Shown piece after piece: positions 17,044 to 25,239 of a DNA stretch of 64,000 nucleotides. Source of the stretch: Bacillus_BA fengqiuensis (GTDB lineage: Bacteria; Bacillota; Bacilli; Bacillales; Bacillaceae_H). The first letter of the stretch is position 1; each line of letters opens with the position of its first letter. The DNA is taken from NCBI GenBank assembly GCA_030813035.1, contig JAUSTV010000003.1. One strand, 5' to 3'. Made by a program: the position numbers and the translations under genes. The notes under the pieces are model-generated. The model did no database searches, was not told the DNA's origin, and was given only the letters and a program-made list of their open reading frames with translations.

Positions 17044-17174
17044 CATTGTCACCTGTTTCTTTATCAATCTCACTTAATTTCTTAACATTATTCATTGTTT
17101 TTATTCTTACGATTCTTTTCATCTTTTACCTTGAATAAGCTTAAAAAGGTTAAGATGAATCCACGTTAATACTT

Positions 17175-17350
17175 TAACATCTGCCATTGATTTTTACTCT
17201 CTTTTCGCCTTTCTGTTCTCACATCTTGAATCAGCCCACAAAGGTCCCTGCATAAGCTGTTGGCAAGAACCCGCAAGGGAGCTTGCCAACAGCTTATGCG
17301 TAAATCATCTAATACGGGCGTTCTTTGGCCGTATTAGATGATTTACGTGG
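17175..17350. repeat. Dual-hairpin element, copy A
   Basis: Two perfect hairpins stand side by side. Stem 1 pairs 17251-17267 with 17282-17298 and is capped by CCC-GCAA-GGG, a GNRA-type tetraloop on the plus strand. Stem 2 pairs 17299-17317 with 17329-17347. A conserved leader (CTTTCTGTTCT, CATCTTGAA, AAAGGTCC) precedes them. It ends 4 bp from the stop of the DUF2905 gene. Copy B near 63560 has the same frame with different stem sequences. Confidence 0.75.
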
Positions 17351-17351
17351 A

Positions 17352-17552
17352 TTATTTTATTTTGCCAATAATAAAGAAAATCAATGATAACACAACACTA
17401 ATAACAATAGAAGTCACAATGGGAAAATAAAAAGTCGTGTTCCCTTTCTTTATAAGAATGTCACCGGGCAGTTTTCCAATAAACTGCAGCACAAACCCGA
17501 TGACAAGCAAAAGCGCTCCCATCGCCATCAGCATCTTGGGAAGTTCTGTCAT
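17352..17552 (-). CDS. yrzS: DUF2905 small membrane protein (YrzS-like)
   Basis: A 66-residue protein with two membrane helices around GKLPGDILIKKGNTTFYFPI, the DUF2905 signature. Its start overlaps the ruvB stop by 4 bp, so it is co-transcribed and probably translationally coupled with ruvBA. Size and position match B. subtilis YrzS; the function is unknown. Confidence 0.85.
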   Translation of the reverse strand: MTELPKMLMAMGALLLVIGFVLQFIGKLPGDILIKKGNTTFYFPIVTSIVISVVLSLIFFIIGKIK

Positions 17553-18550
17553 CTTTCGGGTACCTCCATTTGAAAATGCTCGTACACTAAGTTTGTGACA
17601 ATTCGTCCGCGGGGTGTACGCTGTAAAAAGCCGATTTGCAATAAGTACGGTTCATATACATCTTCAATGGTATGAGATTCTTCCCCGATGGTGGCCGCAA
17701 TCGTATCTAATCCGACAGGCCCTCCCCGAAATTTCTCAATGATGCCTGTTAATAATTTATGGTCGATATGATCCAGTCCTAAGCGGTCCACCTGAAGCAG
17801 CTCCAATGCTTCATCAGCCAAATGCGCCGTAATCTCTCCATCCCCCCGCACTTGGGCGAAATCACGAACCCGACGCAATAAACGATTGGCAATACGCGGC
17901 GTCCCTCGAGACCTTCTCGCAATTTCGACAGCTGCAACAGGCTCTATTCCCACGTTCAGAATGGACGCGGTCCGTTCTACAATGTCAGCTAAATCTTCCG
18001 TTTGGTAATATTCCAATCGGCTCAAAACACCGAAACGGTCACGCAAAGGAGAAGAAAGCAAGCCAGCTCTCGTGGTTGCTCCGACCAATGTGAAAGGCGG
18101 CAAATCCAAGCGCACGGAGCGGGCACTAGGGCCTTTTCCAATGACAATATCAAGACAAAAGTCTTCCATCGCGGGATAAAGGACTTCTTCCACAGAACGA
18201 TGGAGACGGTGAATTTCATCAATGAATAATACATCTCCGGGCTCCAGGCTGGTTAAAATAGCGGCTAAGTCTCCTGGTCGTTCAATTGCCGGTCCCGATG
18301 TCGTCCGAAGCTGTACCCCCATTTCATTTGCAATGATGGCAGCCAATGTCGTTTTCCCCAATCCCGGCGGCCCATATAATAATACATGATCCAGCGTTTC
18401 ATTGCGCAGTTTGGCGGCTTGTATAAAAATCTCAAGATGTGCCTTCACTTTCTGCTGTCCAATGTATTGCTGCAGCGTTTGCGGGCGCAAACTTTGTTCC
18501 AGCCATTCTTCTTCTTGCATCACATCACCGGTTACGATTCGGTCGTCCAT
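17549..18550 (-). CDS. ruvB: Holliday junction branch-migration helicase RuvB
   Basis: A hexameric AAA+ motor that drives branch migration with RuvA. The 333-residue protein has Walker A GPPGLGKTT (60-68), Walker B LFIDEIHRL (near 113-121), sensor-1 GATTRAGLLSSPLRDRFG and a C-terminal winged helix with GLDTIAATIGEE. It normally forms a tight operon with ruvA; here a 213-bp MITE lies between them. Confidence 0.97.
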   Translation of the reverse strand: MDDRIVTGDVMQEEEWLEQSLRPQTLQQYIGQQKVKAHLEIFIQAAKLRNETLDHVLLYGPPGLGKTTLAAIIANEMGVQLRTTSGPAIERPGDLAAILTSLEPGDVLFIDEIHRLHRSVEEVLYPAMEDFCLDIVIGKGPSARSVRLDLPPFTLVGATTRAGLLSSPLRDRFGVLSRLEYYQTEDLADIVERTASILNVGIEPVAAVEIARRSRGTPRIANRLLRRVRDFAQVRGDGEITAHLADEALELLQVDRLGLDHIDHKLLTGIIEKFRGGPVGLDTIAATIGEESHTIEDVYEPYLLQIGFLQRTPRGRIVTNLVYEHFQMEVPER

Positions 18551-18572
18551 ATAATCCCCCTTCCCTCTATTA

Positions 18573-18785
18573 GAGGTGGTTCAAAAAGTCCGGGAAAAAT
18601 GACCGTCGAAATTACTTGTACAGGACGTACTGATCCGACGTTCGCCACAGGACGTGGCGGTTCTTAGTCGGGCTTCATAAGCTTGCTTTTTCGCTACTCA
18701 CGTATTAACAGCATACGCTCCGTTGCTCAAAGCTACGCTTCCTTGAACTTCTCGGTCCTTTTTGTCCTCCTTTTTGAACACACAC
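18573..18785 (+). repeat. TA-flanked MITE, copy 1 (between ruvA and ruvB)
   Basis: The 213-bp element starts GAGGTGGTTCAAAAAG and ends CTTTTTGAACACACAC, with inverted ends sharing the core GTTCAAAAAG and flanked by TA on both sides. It encodes no protein. Inside are GTAC-AGGAC-GTAC and CGCCAC-AGGAC-GTGGCG hairpins (18618-18630, 18643-18659). Three more copies are at 42273, 43989 and 61596. Confidence 0.8.
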
Positions 18786-18802
18786 TATTAATGGCCAATT
18801 CT

Positions 18803-19414
18803 TTATTTCAGCAGCTTTTGCAGAGCTTTTTTAATATACTGATCAGTCGTGAGTTTTTCTTTCATAAGCTCCGGAATCACTTTATTAATTTCCCTCTCGG
18901 CATATCCCAGTACTTTTAGAGCTTCAACAGCTTCATCTAACGCTTCCGAACCATTTGTCATCACGTCCAGTTCTTCCACATCCGTGAATAAATCCGGCAT
19001 GGTACCCGGCAATACGCCTTGAAGCTTGCCTTTCAAATCTAAAATCATTTGTCTGGCCGTCTTTTTCCCGACACCCGGAAACTTCACGAGAAATTTCTCA
19101 TTTTCCTCTTCAATGGCTTGAACAAGCTGCACTGGATTTCCCGAAGCCAAAATCGCTAAAGCACCTTTAGGCCCGATTCCTGAAACACTTAACAATTTTG
19201 TGAACAACCCTTTTTCTTCACGAGAAGAAAAACCATACAATGCAATGACGTCTTCACGTACATAGTGATAGGTGTAAATCGTCTTTTCACTTTGCGGATC
19301 AATGGTAAACACATAAGGATTCGGTGTAAACAATTGATAGCCGATTCCGTTGTTTTCTATTACTACATATTCAGGATTCAAATAGGTAATGACCCCTTTT
19401 ATATAATCGAACAA
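18803..19414 (-). CDS. ruvA: Holliday junction-binding protein RuvA
   Basis: RuvA binds four-way DNA junctions and loads RuvB. It starts MFDYIKGVITYLNPEYVVIENNG (OB-fold domain I). Two helix-hairpin-helix motifs follow (LLSVSGIGPKGALAIL and LVKFPGVGKKTARQMI) and the C-terminal RuvB-binding domain contains EEAVEALKVLGY-type sequence. At 203 residues it is full length. It is the first gene of the operon; its leader holds a GGCAGT-core repeat. Confidence 0.97.
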   Translation of the reverse strand: MFDYIKGVITYLNPEYVVIENNGIGYQLFTPNPYVFTIDPQSEKTIYTYHYVREDVIALYGFSSREEKGLFTKLLSVSGIGPKGALAILASGNPVQLVQAIEEENEKFLVKFPGVGKKTARQMILDLKGKLQGVLPGTMPDLFTDVEELDVMTNGSEALDEAVEALKVLGYAEREINKVIPELMKEKLTTDQYIKKALQKLLK

Positions 19415-19440
19415 TTCATTCTCTCCCTTGCTAGTTTCAC

Positions 19441-19500
19441 CTTATCCCTTATTAACAGGCAGTCAGACCTCCACTGATGGAAGTTTCCTTTATGCTATCA
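19441..19500. repeat. GGCAGT-core short repeat (copy 3)
   Basis: On the plus strand TATCCCTTATTAACAGGCAGT is broken by CAGACCTCCACTGATGGAAG and TTTCCTTTATGC. The same blocks appear inverted at 61883 next to the valS leader. It lies just upstream of ruvA. Confidence 0.5.
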
Positions 19501-19535
19501 TATTTAAAAGGAATTTGACTACTTACATTGTACCA

Positions 19536-19682
19536 CTAAGAAAAGCGCAAGCGCCTTGATTAGCTCGTGAAGGAAATAGGAGTTGACCCATAAAGTGCTT
19601 TTTGCCTTATGAGGGCAATTATTTTTTCCACAACAAGCTAGGCGCTGGAGCTAGACACCAATACTCATCGAAAACATTATGC
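19536..19682. repeat. GCTAGGCGCTGGAGCTAG-type repeat, single short copy
   Basis: It runs from CTAAGAAAAGCGCAAGCGCC to CACCAATACTCATC and TTATGC, the same ends as the copy at 27712. It lacks the extra hairpin module. It lies between ruvA and bofC. Confidence 0.8.
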
Positions 19683-19756
19683 CTTCTTATCTCCCAACAA
19701 CAAACGTACGTTCCTTTTATTATAGACAGCGCAACTGTTCGTCGTTTATATAAGAA

Positions 19757-19808
19757 ATCACCGTTTCTGTGAATACAACTCCATTGAGTGATTCAAGGAA
19801 ACGGTGAT
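19757..19808 (-). terminator. Probable bofC terminator hairpin
   Basis: ATCACCGTTTC and GAAACGGTGAT form perfect 11-bp arms around a 30-base loop just after the bofC stop. The following T-run is weak. Confidence 0.55.
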
Positions 19809-19820
19809 GATGTTTACTTG

Positions 19821-20333
19821 TTATGGGGAACGGAGTGAGTAACCTTCAAAAAATTGCATGAGCGCCACATACTCATCCTTAGAATGAACGCGTATACCTT
19901 TCTTCAATTTCTGGCGATGATAACTTTCCAGTTTTTCTACATCAATTTGAAAGAAAGATTGAATCACCTTTGTTGATTGATTAGGTTCTCCTTCGTAAAT
20001 GGACAGCATGTTATCAACCGAAATTCCAAAGTATCCATTCGTCTTCAATAGAGGAGAAATATCGTCAACATAAGTGCGCAGTACAAGTTCATTTTCACTT
20101 TCTTTAATCAGTCTCCATGGCTCGTAGGCATTTAAGATATCTTCTTTCGAACTGTCAGAGCGGTGAATCACTTCTTGACTGACGACCCCATCGACATAGA
20201 CCCTCTCTAAGAAAATGGTTACTCCATCTTCTCCTGTATGAGCTTCGACCTTTTCAGCAGATATATTCGTATATACGAACAATACCATCATCAAACAAAA
20301 TATGCCTTTTCGTTGATGAATGAGGATATCCAT
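19821..20333 (-). CDS. bofC: BofC, inhibitor of the SpoIVB signalling protease
   Basis: In B. subtilis BofC is made in the forespore, exported to the intermembrane space, and restrains SpoIVB-dependent activation of pro-sigma-K. The 170-residue product has an N-terminal signal segment (KGIFCLMMVLFVYTNISA), a BofC_N-type domain (VTIFLERVYVDGVVSQEV) and a BofC_C-type domain (TNGYFGISVDNMLSIYEG). The start MDILIHQRKG lacks an obvious strong ribosome site. SpoIVFA and SpoIVFB, later components of the same pathway, are encoded at 36-38 kb. Confidence 0.88.
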   Translation of the reverse strand: MDILIHQRKGIFCLMMVLFVYTNISAEKVEAHTGEDGVTIFLERVYVDGVVSQEVIHRSDSSKEDILNAYEPWRLIKESENELVLRTYVDDISPLLKTNGYFGISVDNMLSIYEGEPNQSTKVIQSFFQIDVEKLESYHRQKLKKGIRVHSKDEYVALMQFFEGYSLRSP

Positions 20334-20453
20334 CCATCTTCACCTTCCTGAATGCAAAATAAAAAACGTCTAAATAAACGAACCACTGTTTATAGTTTTA
20401 CCTTATTTAGAAGTTTTATCCTATGAGAATTGTCCACTGTCAGGAACTAACGG

Positions 20454-20490
20454 AAAAGGAGGACAGGGATTAATCCCCATCCTCCTTTTT
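20454..20490 (-). terminator. Terminator after the coxA-like gene
   Basis: AAAAGGAGGA and TCCTCCTTTT arms with an inner GGGATTAATCCC palindrome lie immediately after the stop and end in a T-run on the minus strand. Confidence 0.8.
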
Positions 20491-20492
20491 CA

Positions 20493-21281
20493 TTAGCGTC
20501 TACTTTCACTTATTTTCTCATTTACCGGTTCAATCAGGTCATTAAAGTTAGTGCGAATGTGGTTCTGGTCTTTTGCTTTTGCTTCTCCCTGCCGTAAACT
20601 ATTATCGATTGTTCTTACGGTGTTATAAATGCCATCATTAGCTCTCACATACAATTTGTGCGTCCCTGTTACATCCCGCAATTCACGGCGTACCCGATTT
20701 TCAATTCCAGCTGTGTCTCGCTCATCAGTATTAATCGCTACAAGCAGTCGATTTCCATCTATAAGAGCACGTGCATCATCCACACCTCTTACTCTCTCTG
20801 CACGGTTAACAACATCTTGAAGGAAATCACCATCTTTTCCTTCATAATAAGATGTTTTGGCAGGTGCATTCGTCGAATTCAAATGACCATGATAATTCCT
20901 GTCATCTTCACCGCCGACACGGGCATTGCTGTAAAACAATCCTTCTGTTTGCTGACTGTAAGGCTGAGTCGGGCGGGACATGTTGTTTATTCGGGTAATT
21001 CCGTTACGTACGTTTAACGTATTCCCGTTTCTCACACCATTATCTCTCGTTGTCCGATCCATAATTTCCGTTACAGGGCCGTCATTATCATTCATTAAAA
21101 TGGCATTGCCATTTCTTTCAGCTCTATCCACCATGCGCATGTCTTTTTCATTCGAATAATATCCGACTGGTCTTGTGGAGTCGTTATATCGCTGCATACC
21201 CGCTTCTTCATTTGTATTGCATGCTGTCAAGGACGCGGCACAAGCAAAACTTAAAATGGCTGCATTCACTTTATTCAACAT
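20493..21281 (-). CDS. coxA: YhcN/YlaJ-family spore lipoprotein (CoxA-like)
   Basis: A secreted lipoprotein with a signal peptide and lipobox LTAC at about residues 18-21 of MLNKVNAAILSF. The start at 21281 is set by GGGGGG just upstream; an earlier in-frame start would lack a signal peptide. The C-terminal half matches the YhcN/YlaJ family (DVVNRAERVRGVDDARALIDGNRLLVAI). Closeness to safA suggests CoxA, the B. subtilis spore-cortex protein encoded beside safA. The asparagine/arginine-rich central part is longer than in B. subtilis CoxA, so the exact orthologue is uncertain. Confidence 0.8.
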   Translation of the reverse strand: MLNKVNAAILSFACAASLTACNTNEEAGMQRYNDSTRPVGYYSNEKDMRMVDRAERNGNAILMNDNDGPVTEIMDRTTRDNGVRNGNTLNVRNGITRINNMSRPTQPYSQQTEGLFYSNARVGGEDDRNYHGHLNSTNAPAKTSYYEGKDGDFLQDVVNRAERVRGVDDARALIDGNRLLVAINTDERDTAGIENRVRRELRDVTGTHKLYVRANDGIYNTVRTIDNSLRQGEAKAKDQNHIRTNFNDLIEPVNEKISESRR

Positions 21282-21523
21282 AAATCCCCCCTGTGCAACA
21301 TTTGGGCACGAAATGCTTAGCACCCATTCATAGGGTTCAGTTTTCAGGAGAAGATTATGCTGTTAGTTAGCGGTAACTTCCTTAAATATTGGGCGAAATT
21401 CGAATGCAGCGGCTGCGATTTAAAAATATAATCCAATATTTTCACCAAGGCTCTGTTCAAACCATGATGTTGATTTTCACCACTTTGCACGAATGAAAAT
21501 AAGATCAGCCTTTAATCCCGCGA

Positions 21524-22510
21524 TCAATCTAAACGACCGATAATTTCTCCAACAAGTGATTGGCGGTAATATACTTCTTCTATCGTAGCATCAATGAGCG
21601 TTTTTAGTTGCCGATTCGCTCTCTGATGAGAAGGCCTGGAACACATTTTGTTCCATTCTCTTAAGATGTCCGATGGAAACAAAAGCAAACACATCAACCA
21701 TTTTGCGTTCAATAACTCTTGAATAAAAGCGTGTTGCTCTAAAGCTGAAAGAGACCACTTCGTATACCTTAAAAAGCGATGCATGAGCTGCATGTATTCA
21801 TATTCTTTTATCCCGACAGAAAGCAAATCAAAATCGATCAACCATAATGACCCGTCATAGGATTGAATCACATTATGCGAAGCAACATCTCCATGCAAAA
21901 TACACAAACGGGAATGAGAAGGCTGCCAAAATCGTTTAAACAAGTCCAGACTTGTTTCAGCCCATACTACGATCTTCCATTGGATATTCTCAGATATATG
22001 CCGAGACAATTCCTCATGGTTTTTTTGAAACTGCCTTAGTCTTGTTTCCCATCTTTCCGTTAGGTTCATCCGCGGCAACAAACATTCCGCATTGGGAAGA
22101 GCCGCTTCCCCACATTGGTGAAAAGCCTTCAATAATGATATGATTTGTTCTCTTCGCGCGAATGTTTCATAACTAAAACGGGAAACAGAAGACAGATACG
22201 GCATCACCGCCCAGTACATGCCGCCAAAGAAAATAACTAATTCTCCGTTTGGATAATGCTCATACTGTACGGCTTGTTTAAACCCCTCCCCTATTACAGC
22301 ACTCAAGGCGCAATGGATGGCTTTAAGATGGGGCAAATGAACATACCCTTTTAGGACTTTCACTCCATTTCCTGTATAAAGAAGATACATGTTTTTCTTT
22401 ATAGGGATAACATCGTAAACGTGCAAACCGGCTTTTCTCCTCATAAAGAAGACGAGACGATCCAAAAGTAAATCGTCTCGTCTCGTTAGTTTATTAAATG
22501 ATGTCATCAT
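21524..22510 (-). CDS. CotS/YsxE-type phosphotransferase, probably spore-associated
   Basis: An aminoglycoside-phosphotransferase-fold protein with both catalytic elements intact: ILHGDVASHNVI (HGDxxxxN) and WLIDFDLLSVG (metal-binding DFD). It starts inside the 3' end of safA, overlapping by about 15 bp, so it is co-transcribed with this coat gene. The exact start is uncertain because several in-frame ATG codons (22507-22552) lie near a weak GAGG site. CotS-family kinases sit in the Bacillus spore coat; substrate and activity are unknown. I do not recognise a named orthologue at this locus. Confidence 0.75.
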   Translation of the reverse strand: MMTSFNKLTRRDDLLLDRLVFFMRRKAGLHVYDVIPIKKNMYLLYTGNGVKVLKGYVHLPHLKAIHCALSAVIGEGFKQAVQYEHYPNGELVIFFGGMYWAVMPYLSSVSRFSYETFARREQIISLLKAFHQCGEAALPNAECLLPRMNLTERWETRLRQFQKNHEELSRHISENIQWKIVVWAETSLDLFKRFWQPSHSRLCILHGDVASHNVIQSYDGSLWLIDFDLLSVGIKEYEYMQLMHRFLRYTKWSLSALEQHAFIQELLNAKWLMCLLLFPSDILREWNKMCSRPSHQRANRQLKTLIDATIEEVYYRQSLVGEIIGRLD

Positions 22511-23966
22511 CGTCCTCATCAAAGTCCGGGTAACCAAAGAAATCATTCTCATCCATACGCGGCTGCATATACGGCTGAGCCATCCCCATTTGCTGCGGCA
22601 TATATCCTCCCATCATTCCATAAGGAGGTTGAGCCGCATAGCCGAAAGGAGCTGCCGCCTGCGGCGCATAGCCATACGGATACGGATGAAAAGCTTGCGG
22701 CATACCATAAGGCATTGGTTGCGGGTAGTATGGCTGCGGCCCGCATCCGCAATCCGGCATCGGCGGCCCTGCCATATATGGGGCTGCCATATACGGGGCC
22801 GTCTCGTATCCTTGCGGCATTGCCATGTCCTCCGGTGACTCCTCCATCATTTGTGCCCCCTGCACTGCTTGCTGAGGCATCATAGGAGCTTGCTGATACT
22901 GAGGCATATAGTTCATCGGCATGCCATACGATGGATTAGCCTCCATTCCATATTCCGGCATTTGTCCGTATGACATGTTTTCATTACCTTCCATTTCGTA
23001 CATCCCCATGACTTCAGGCGATTCTTCCATCATTTGGGGTCCTTCCATCTCTTGCCCCGGCATCATCGGCGCCGGCTGATACATCGGTTGTTGATACATC
23101 ATCGGTTGTTGATACATCATCGGTTGTTGATACATTGGTTGCTGGGCCATAACAGGATAAGGATGGACCGGCATCGCTCCAGGAGGACAAGGAACGCACG
23201 GAACGAAGTTATACCCATATCCAGGCATGATTGGTGTAATCGGAACAGGGACACATGTAGGGTGTACCGGAACACAATGCGGCATTTGAGGCATCATTGG
23301 CATTTGAGGCATAGCCGGCATCACCAACTCTTCTGAAGATTCCTCCATAATAGGCATCTCTTTCGCCGGCGCTGCTGGCTTCGGTACTTCCGGCGGCTTT
23401 GGAGGAAGCGACATATTTAATGTATAAAAATTTGTATTAATATCTGTATCCATAATATCAACATCTTGTTTAATAGGTTGAATCGGCGGCAACTTAGGCA
23501 GTACCGGCATTTTTGGAACGACCGGCATTTCCTTTTTTGGAGCCACCGGAGCCGGCGCTTCCTTGATTGGCATCTCTTTTACCGGCATCGGCTGAAGAGG
23601 CTTCACAGGCATTTCTTTTGCCGGCATTTCTTTTACGGGCATTTCCTTCACCGGCATTTCCTTTGCTGGCATTTTTTGTTGCGGAGCCGGTGCCTCATCA
23701 ATTTCTGTCACTGGATATGTTTTAGTCTGATCTGCAAATGGATGCTCTGCCATCGGCATTTCTTTCACGCCGCCAACAGCTGATCCCTTGACTCCCTCTT
23801 TCTTTACTGACACACTCGCACTCGGCACTTTAATTTTCATTCCTGGCATGATCATGTCAGGGTTGCTCAATTGTGAGTTCATTTTTTTCAGTTCTTCGAA
23901 ATCGACCCCGTATTTTTTGGCGATTTTCCAAAGTGTATCCCCTTTTTGGACGATATGGATTTTCAA
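22494..23966 (-). CDS. safA: SafA, LysM-containing spore coat morphogenetic protein
   Basis: SafA anchors inner-coat proteins at the spore cortex. The N-terminal LysM domain spans residues 2-47 (IVQKGDTLWKIAKKYG ... MIMPGMKIKVP). KEMP repeats occupy about 98-134, then proline/methionine-rich low-complexity sequence with YQQPM repeats and an acidic C-terminus (DFDEDDDDII). The start is TTG, after GGGAGGGG. At 490 residues it is longer than the roughly 390-residue B. subtilis protein, mainly through the repeats. A sigma-E-like -10 element lies upstream. Confidence 0.92.
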   Translation of the reverse strand: MKIHIVQKGDTLWKIAKKYGVDFEELKKMNSQLSNPDMIMPGMKIKVPSASVSVKKEGVKGSAVGGVKEMPMAEHPFADQTKTYPVTEIDEAPAPQQKMPAKEMPVKEMPVKEMPAKEMPVKPLQPMPVKEMPIKEAPAPVAPKKEMPVVPKMPVLPKLPPIQPIKQDVDIMDTDINTNFYTLNMSLPPKPPEVPKPAAPAKEMPIMEESSEELVMPAMPQMPMMPQMPHCVPVHPTCVPVPITPIMPGYGYNFVPCVPCPPGAMPVHPYPVMAQQPMYQQPMMYQQPMMYQQPMYQPAPMMPGQEMEGPQMMEESPEVMGMYEMEGNENMSYGQMPEYGMEANPSYGMPMNYMPQYQQAPMMPQQAVQGAQMMEESPEDMAMPQGYETAPYMAAPYMAGPPMPDCGCGPQPYYPQPMPYGMPQAFHPYPYGYAPQAAAPFGYAAQPPYGMMGGYMPQQMGMAQPYMQPRMDENDFFGYPDFDEDDDDII

Positions 23967-23997
23967 AACGCTTCCCCTCCCGAGAAAAAATCTTTAT

Positions 23998-24031
23998 AGT
24001 GTATGTCGTTATAGGCAAATTGCTAATATTC
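23998..24031 (-). promoter_or_regulatory. Candidate sigma-E promoter of safA
   Basis: On the minus strand CATACACT (23998-24005) is close to the sigma-E -10 consensus CATACAAT. An AATATT (24025-24030) resembles the -35 ATATT, but the spacing of about 19 bases is longer than usual. It lies about 32 bp upstream of the TTG start. Confidence 0.4.
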
Positions 24032-24073
24032 TTCATCACAACTTATGCTTGGAATGGTTGATTTATTCTTCAT

Positions 24074-24121
24074 AAAAAGAACCTTCAATCGGCGGGAGGG
24101 TACTCACCGATTGAAGGTTCT
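24074..24121 (-). terminator. Terminator of the nadB-nadC-nadA operon
   Basis: GAACCTTCAATCGG (24080-24093) pairs with CCGATTGAAGGTTC (24108-24121), followed on the minus strand by TTTTTATG. It lies next to the nadA stop. Confidence 0.9.
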
Positions 24122-24123
24122 AC

Positions 24124-25218
24124 TTAAAACATCCGCTGCAAAGCCTGGACCGCTTCCTCCGCTATTTGCTGAGGGACAGTGATTTGATTAATTACCTCTC
24201 CTTGATCGACTGATTCAAGTGCCCAAACAAGATGAGGCAAATCGATCCTGTTCATCGTTAAACATGGACACATATGAGGATTCAACGAAATGATTTCTTT
24301 ATCAGAATGCTGATTTATTAATCGCTTGACTAAGTTCATCTCTGTCCCAATTGCCCATTTTGAACCGGCAGGAGCTCCCGTAATCTTATCAATGATATAC
24401 TTAGTCGATCCCGCGTAATCAGACAGCGCCACTACTTCTCGACGACACTCCGGGTGAACAATGATGTTCATATCAGGATGCTGTTTGCGAACATCCTGTA
24501 CATTCGCCACCGTAAAGTTTTCATGAACGGAACAGTGACCTTTCCACAGAATTACTTTTACATCTTCAACATTTCCTTCAAACTCCAATTTCTCTGCAAT
24601 CGGATCCCAAACTGCCATTTGCTCTAAAGGAATGCCGATATCATGCGCTGTATTACGGCCAAGATGCTGATCCGGCAAGAAAAAGAGACGCTCTTTTTGT
24701 GTAAATGCCCATTCAACCATTTTTTTAGCATTGGAGGAAGTCACGGTTGCTCCCCCGTTTCTTCCGACGAATGCTTTAATTTCCGCTGTCGAATTAACAT
24801 ATGTCAAAGGCAGCATCGTGTCGCCGAAGGTTTGCTGTAATTTTCCCCAAGCCCGTTCTGTTTGATTGATATTGGCCATATCGGCCATCGAACAGCCTGC
24901 ACGCATATCGGGTAAGATGACTTTTTGATGGTCCTCCGCTAAAATATCTGCTGTTTCAGCCATAAAGTGAACTCCACAAAACACAATAAACTCGGCATCT
25001 TTCTGTTTCGCTGCTACTTGAGCCAATTGCAAAGAATCACCTGTGGCGTCGGCAAACTGGATGACCTCATCTTTTTGATAATGATGACCTAGAATAAAAA
25101 GTCTCTCACCCAGCTTTTCTTTTATTGCAGCAGCTCTCCCTTTTAATTCTTGTTCACCCATTTCTTTATATTTCTGCGGCATCGTATTAGCAGCCGCTTG
25201 ATTTAAAATTGATAACAT
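24124..25218 (-). CDS. nadA: Quinolinate synthase A
   Basis: NadA condenses iminoaspartate with dihydroxyacetone phosphate to quinolinate, the second step of de novo NAD synthesis. It is an iron-sulfur enzyme; conserved cysteines appear in FCGVHFMAET, GHCSVHENF and HMCPCLTMNRI, as expected for the 364-residue Bacillus-type NadA. It is the last gene of nadB-nadC-nadA. Cluster assembly probably relies on the divergent NifS. Confidence 0.97.
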   Translation of the reverse strand: MLSILNQAAANTMPQKYKEMGEQELKGRAAAIKEKLGERLFILGHHYQKDEVIQFADATGDSLQLAQVAAKQKDAEFIVFCGVHFMAETADILAEDHQKVILPDMRAGCSMADMANINQTERAWGKLQQTFGDTMLPLTYVNSTAEIKAFVGRNGGATVTSSNAKKMVEWAFTQKERLFFLPDQHLGRNTAHDIGIPLEQMAVWDPIAEKLEFEGNVEDVKVILWKGHCSVHENFTVANVQDVRKQHPDMNIIVHPECRREVVALSDYAGSTKYIIDKITGAPAGSKWAIGTEMNLVKRLINQHSDKEIISLNPHMCPCLTMNRIDLPHLVWALESVDQGEVINQITVPQQIAEEAVQALQRMF

Positions 25219-25239
25219 AAGACCCCTTCTCCCTTCGTT

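Noticed and set aside
17175..17350. Dual-hairpin element as an integron attC site or a simple terminator
   Set aside because: There are no integrase core sites or cassette genes, and no T-run follows either stem.
22590..23783. Several open frames opposite safA, rich in His and Arg
   Set aside because: They are shadows of the repetitive Pro/Met-rich safA coding sequence.
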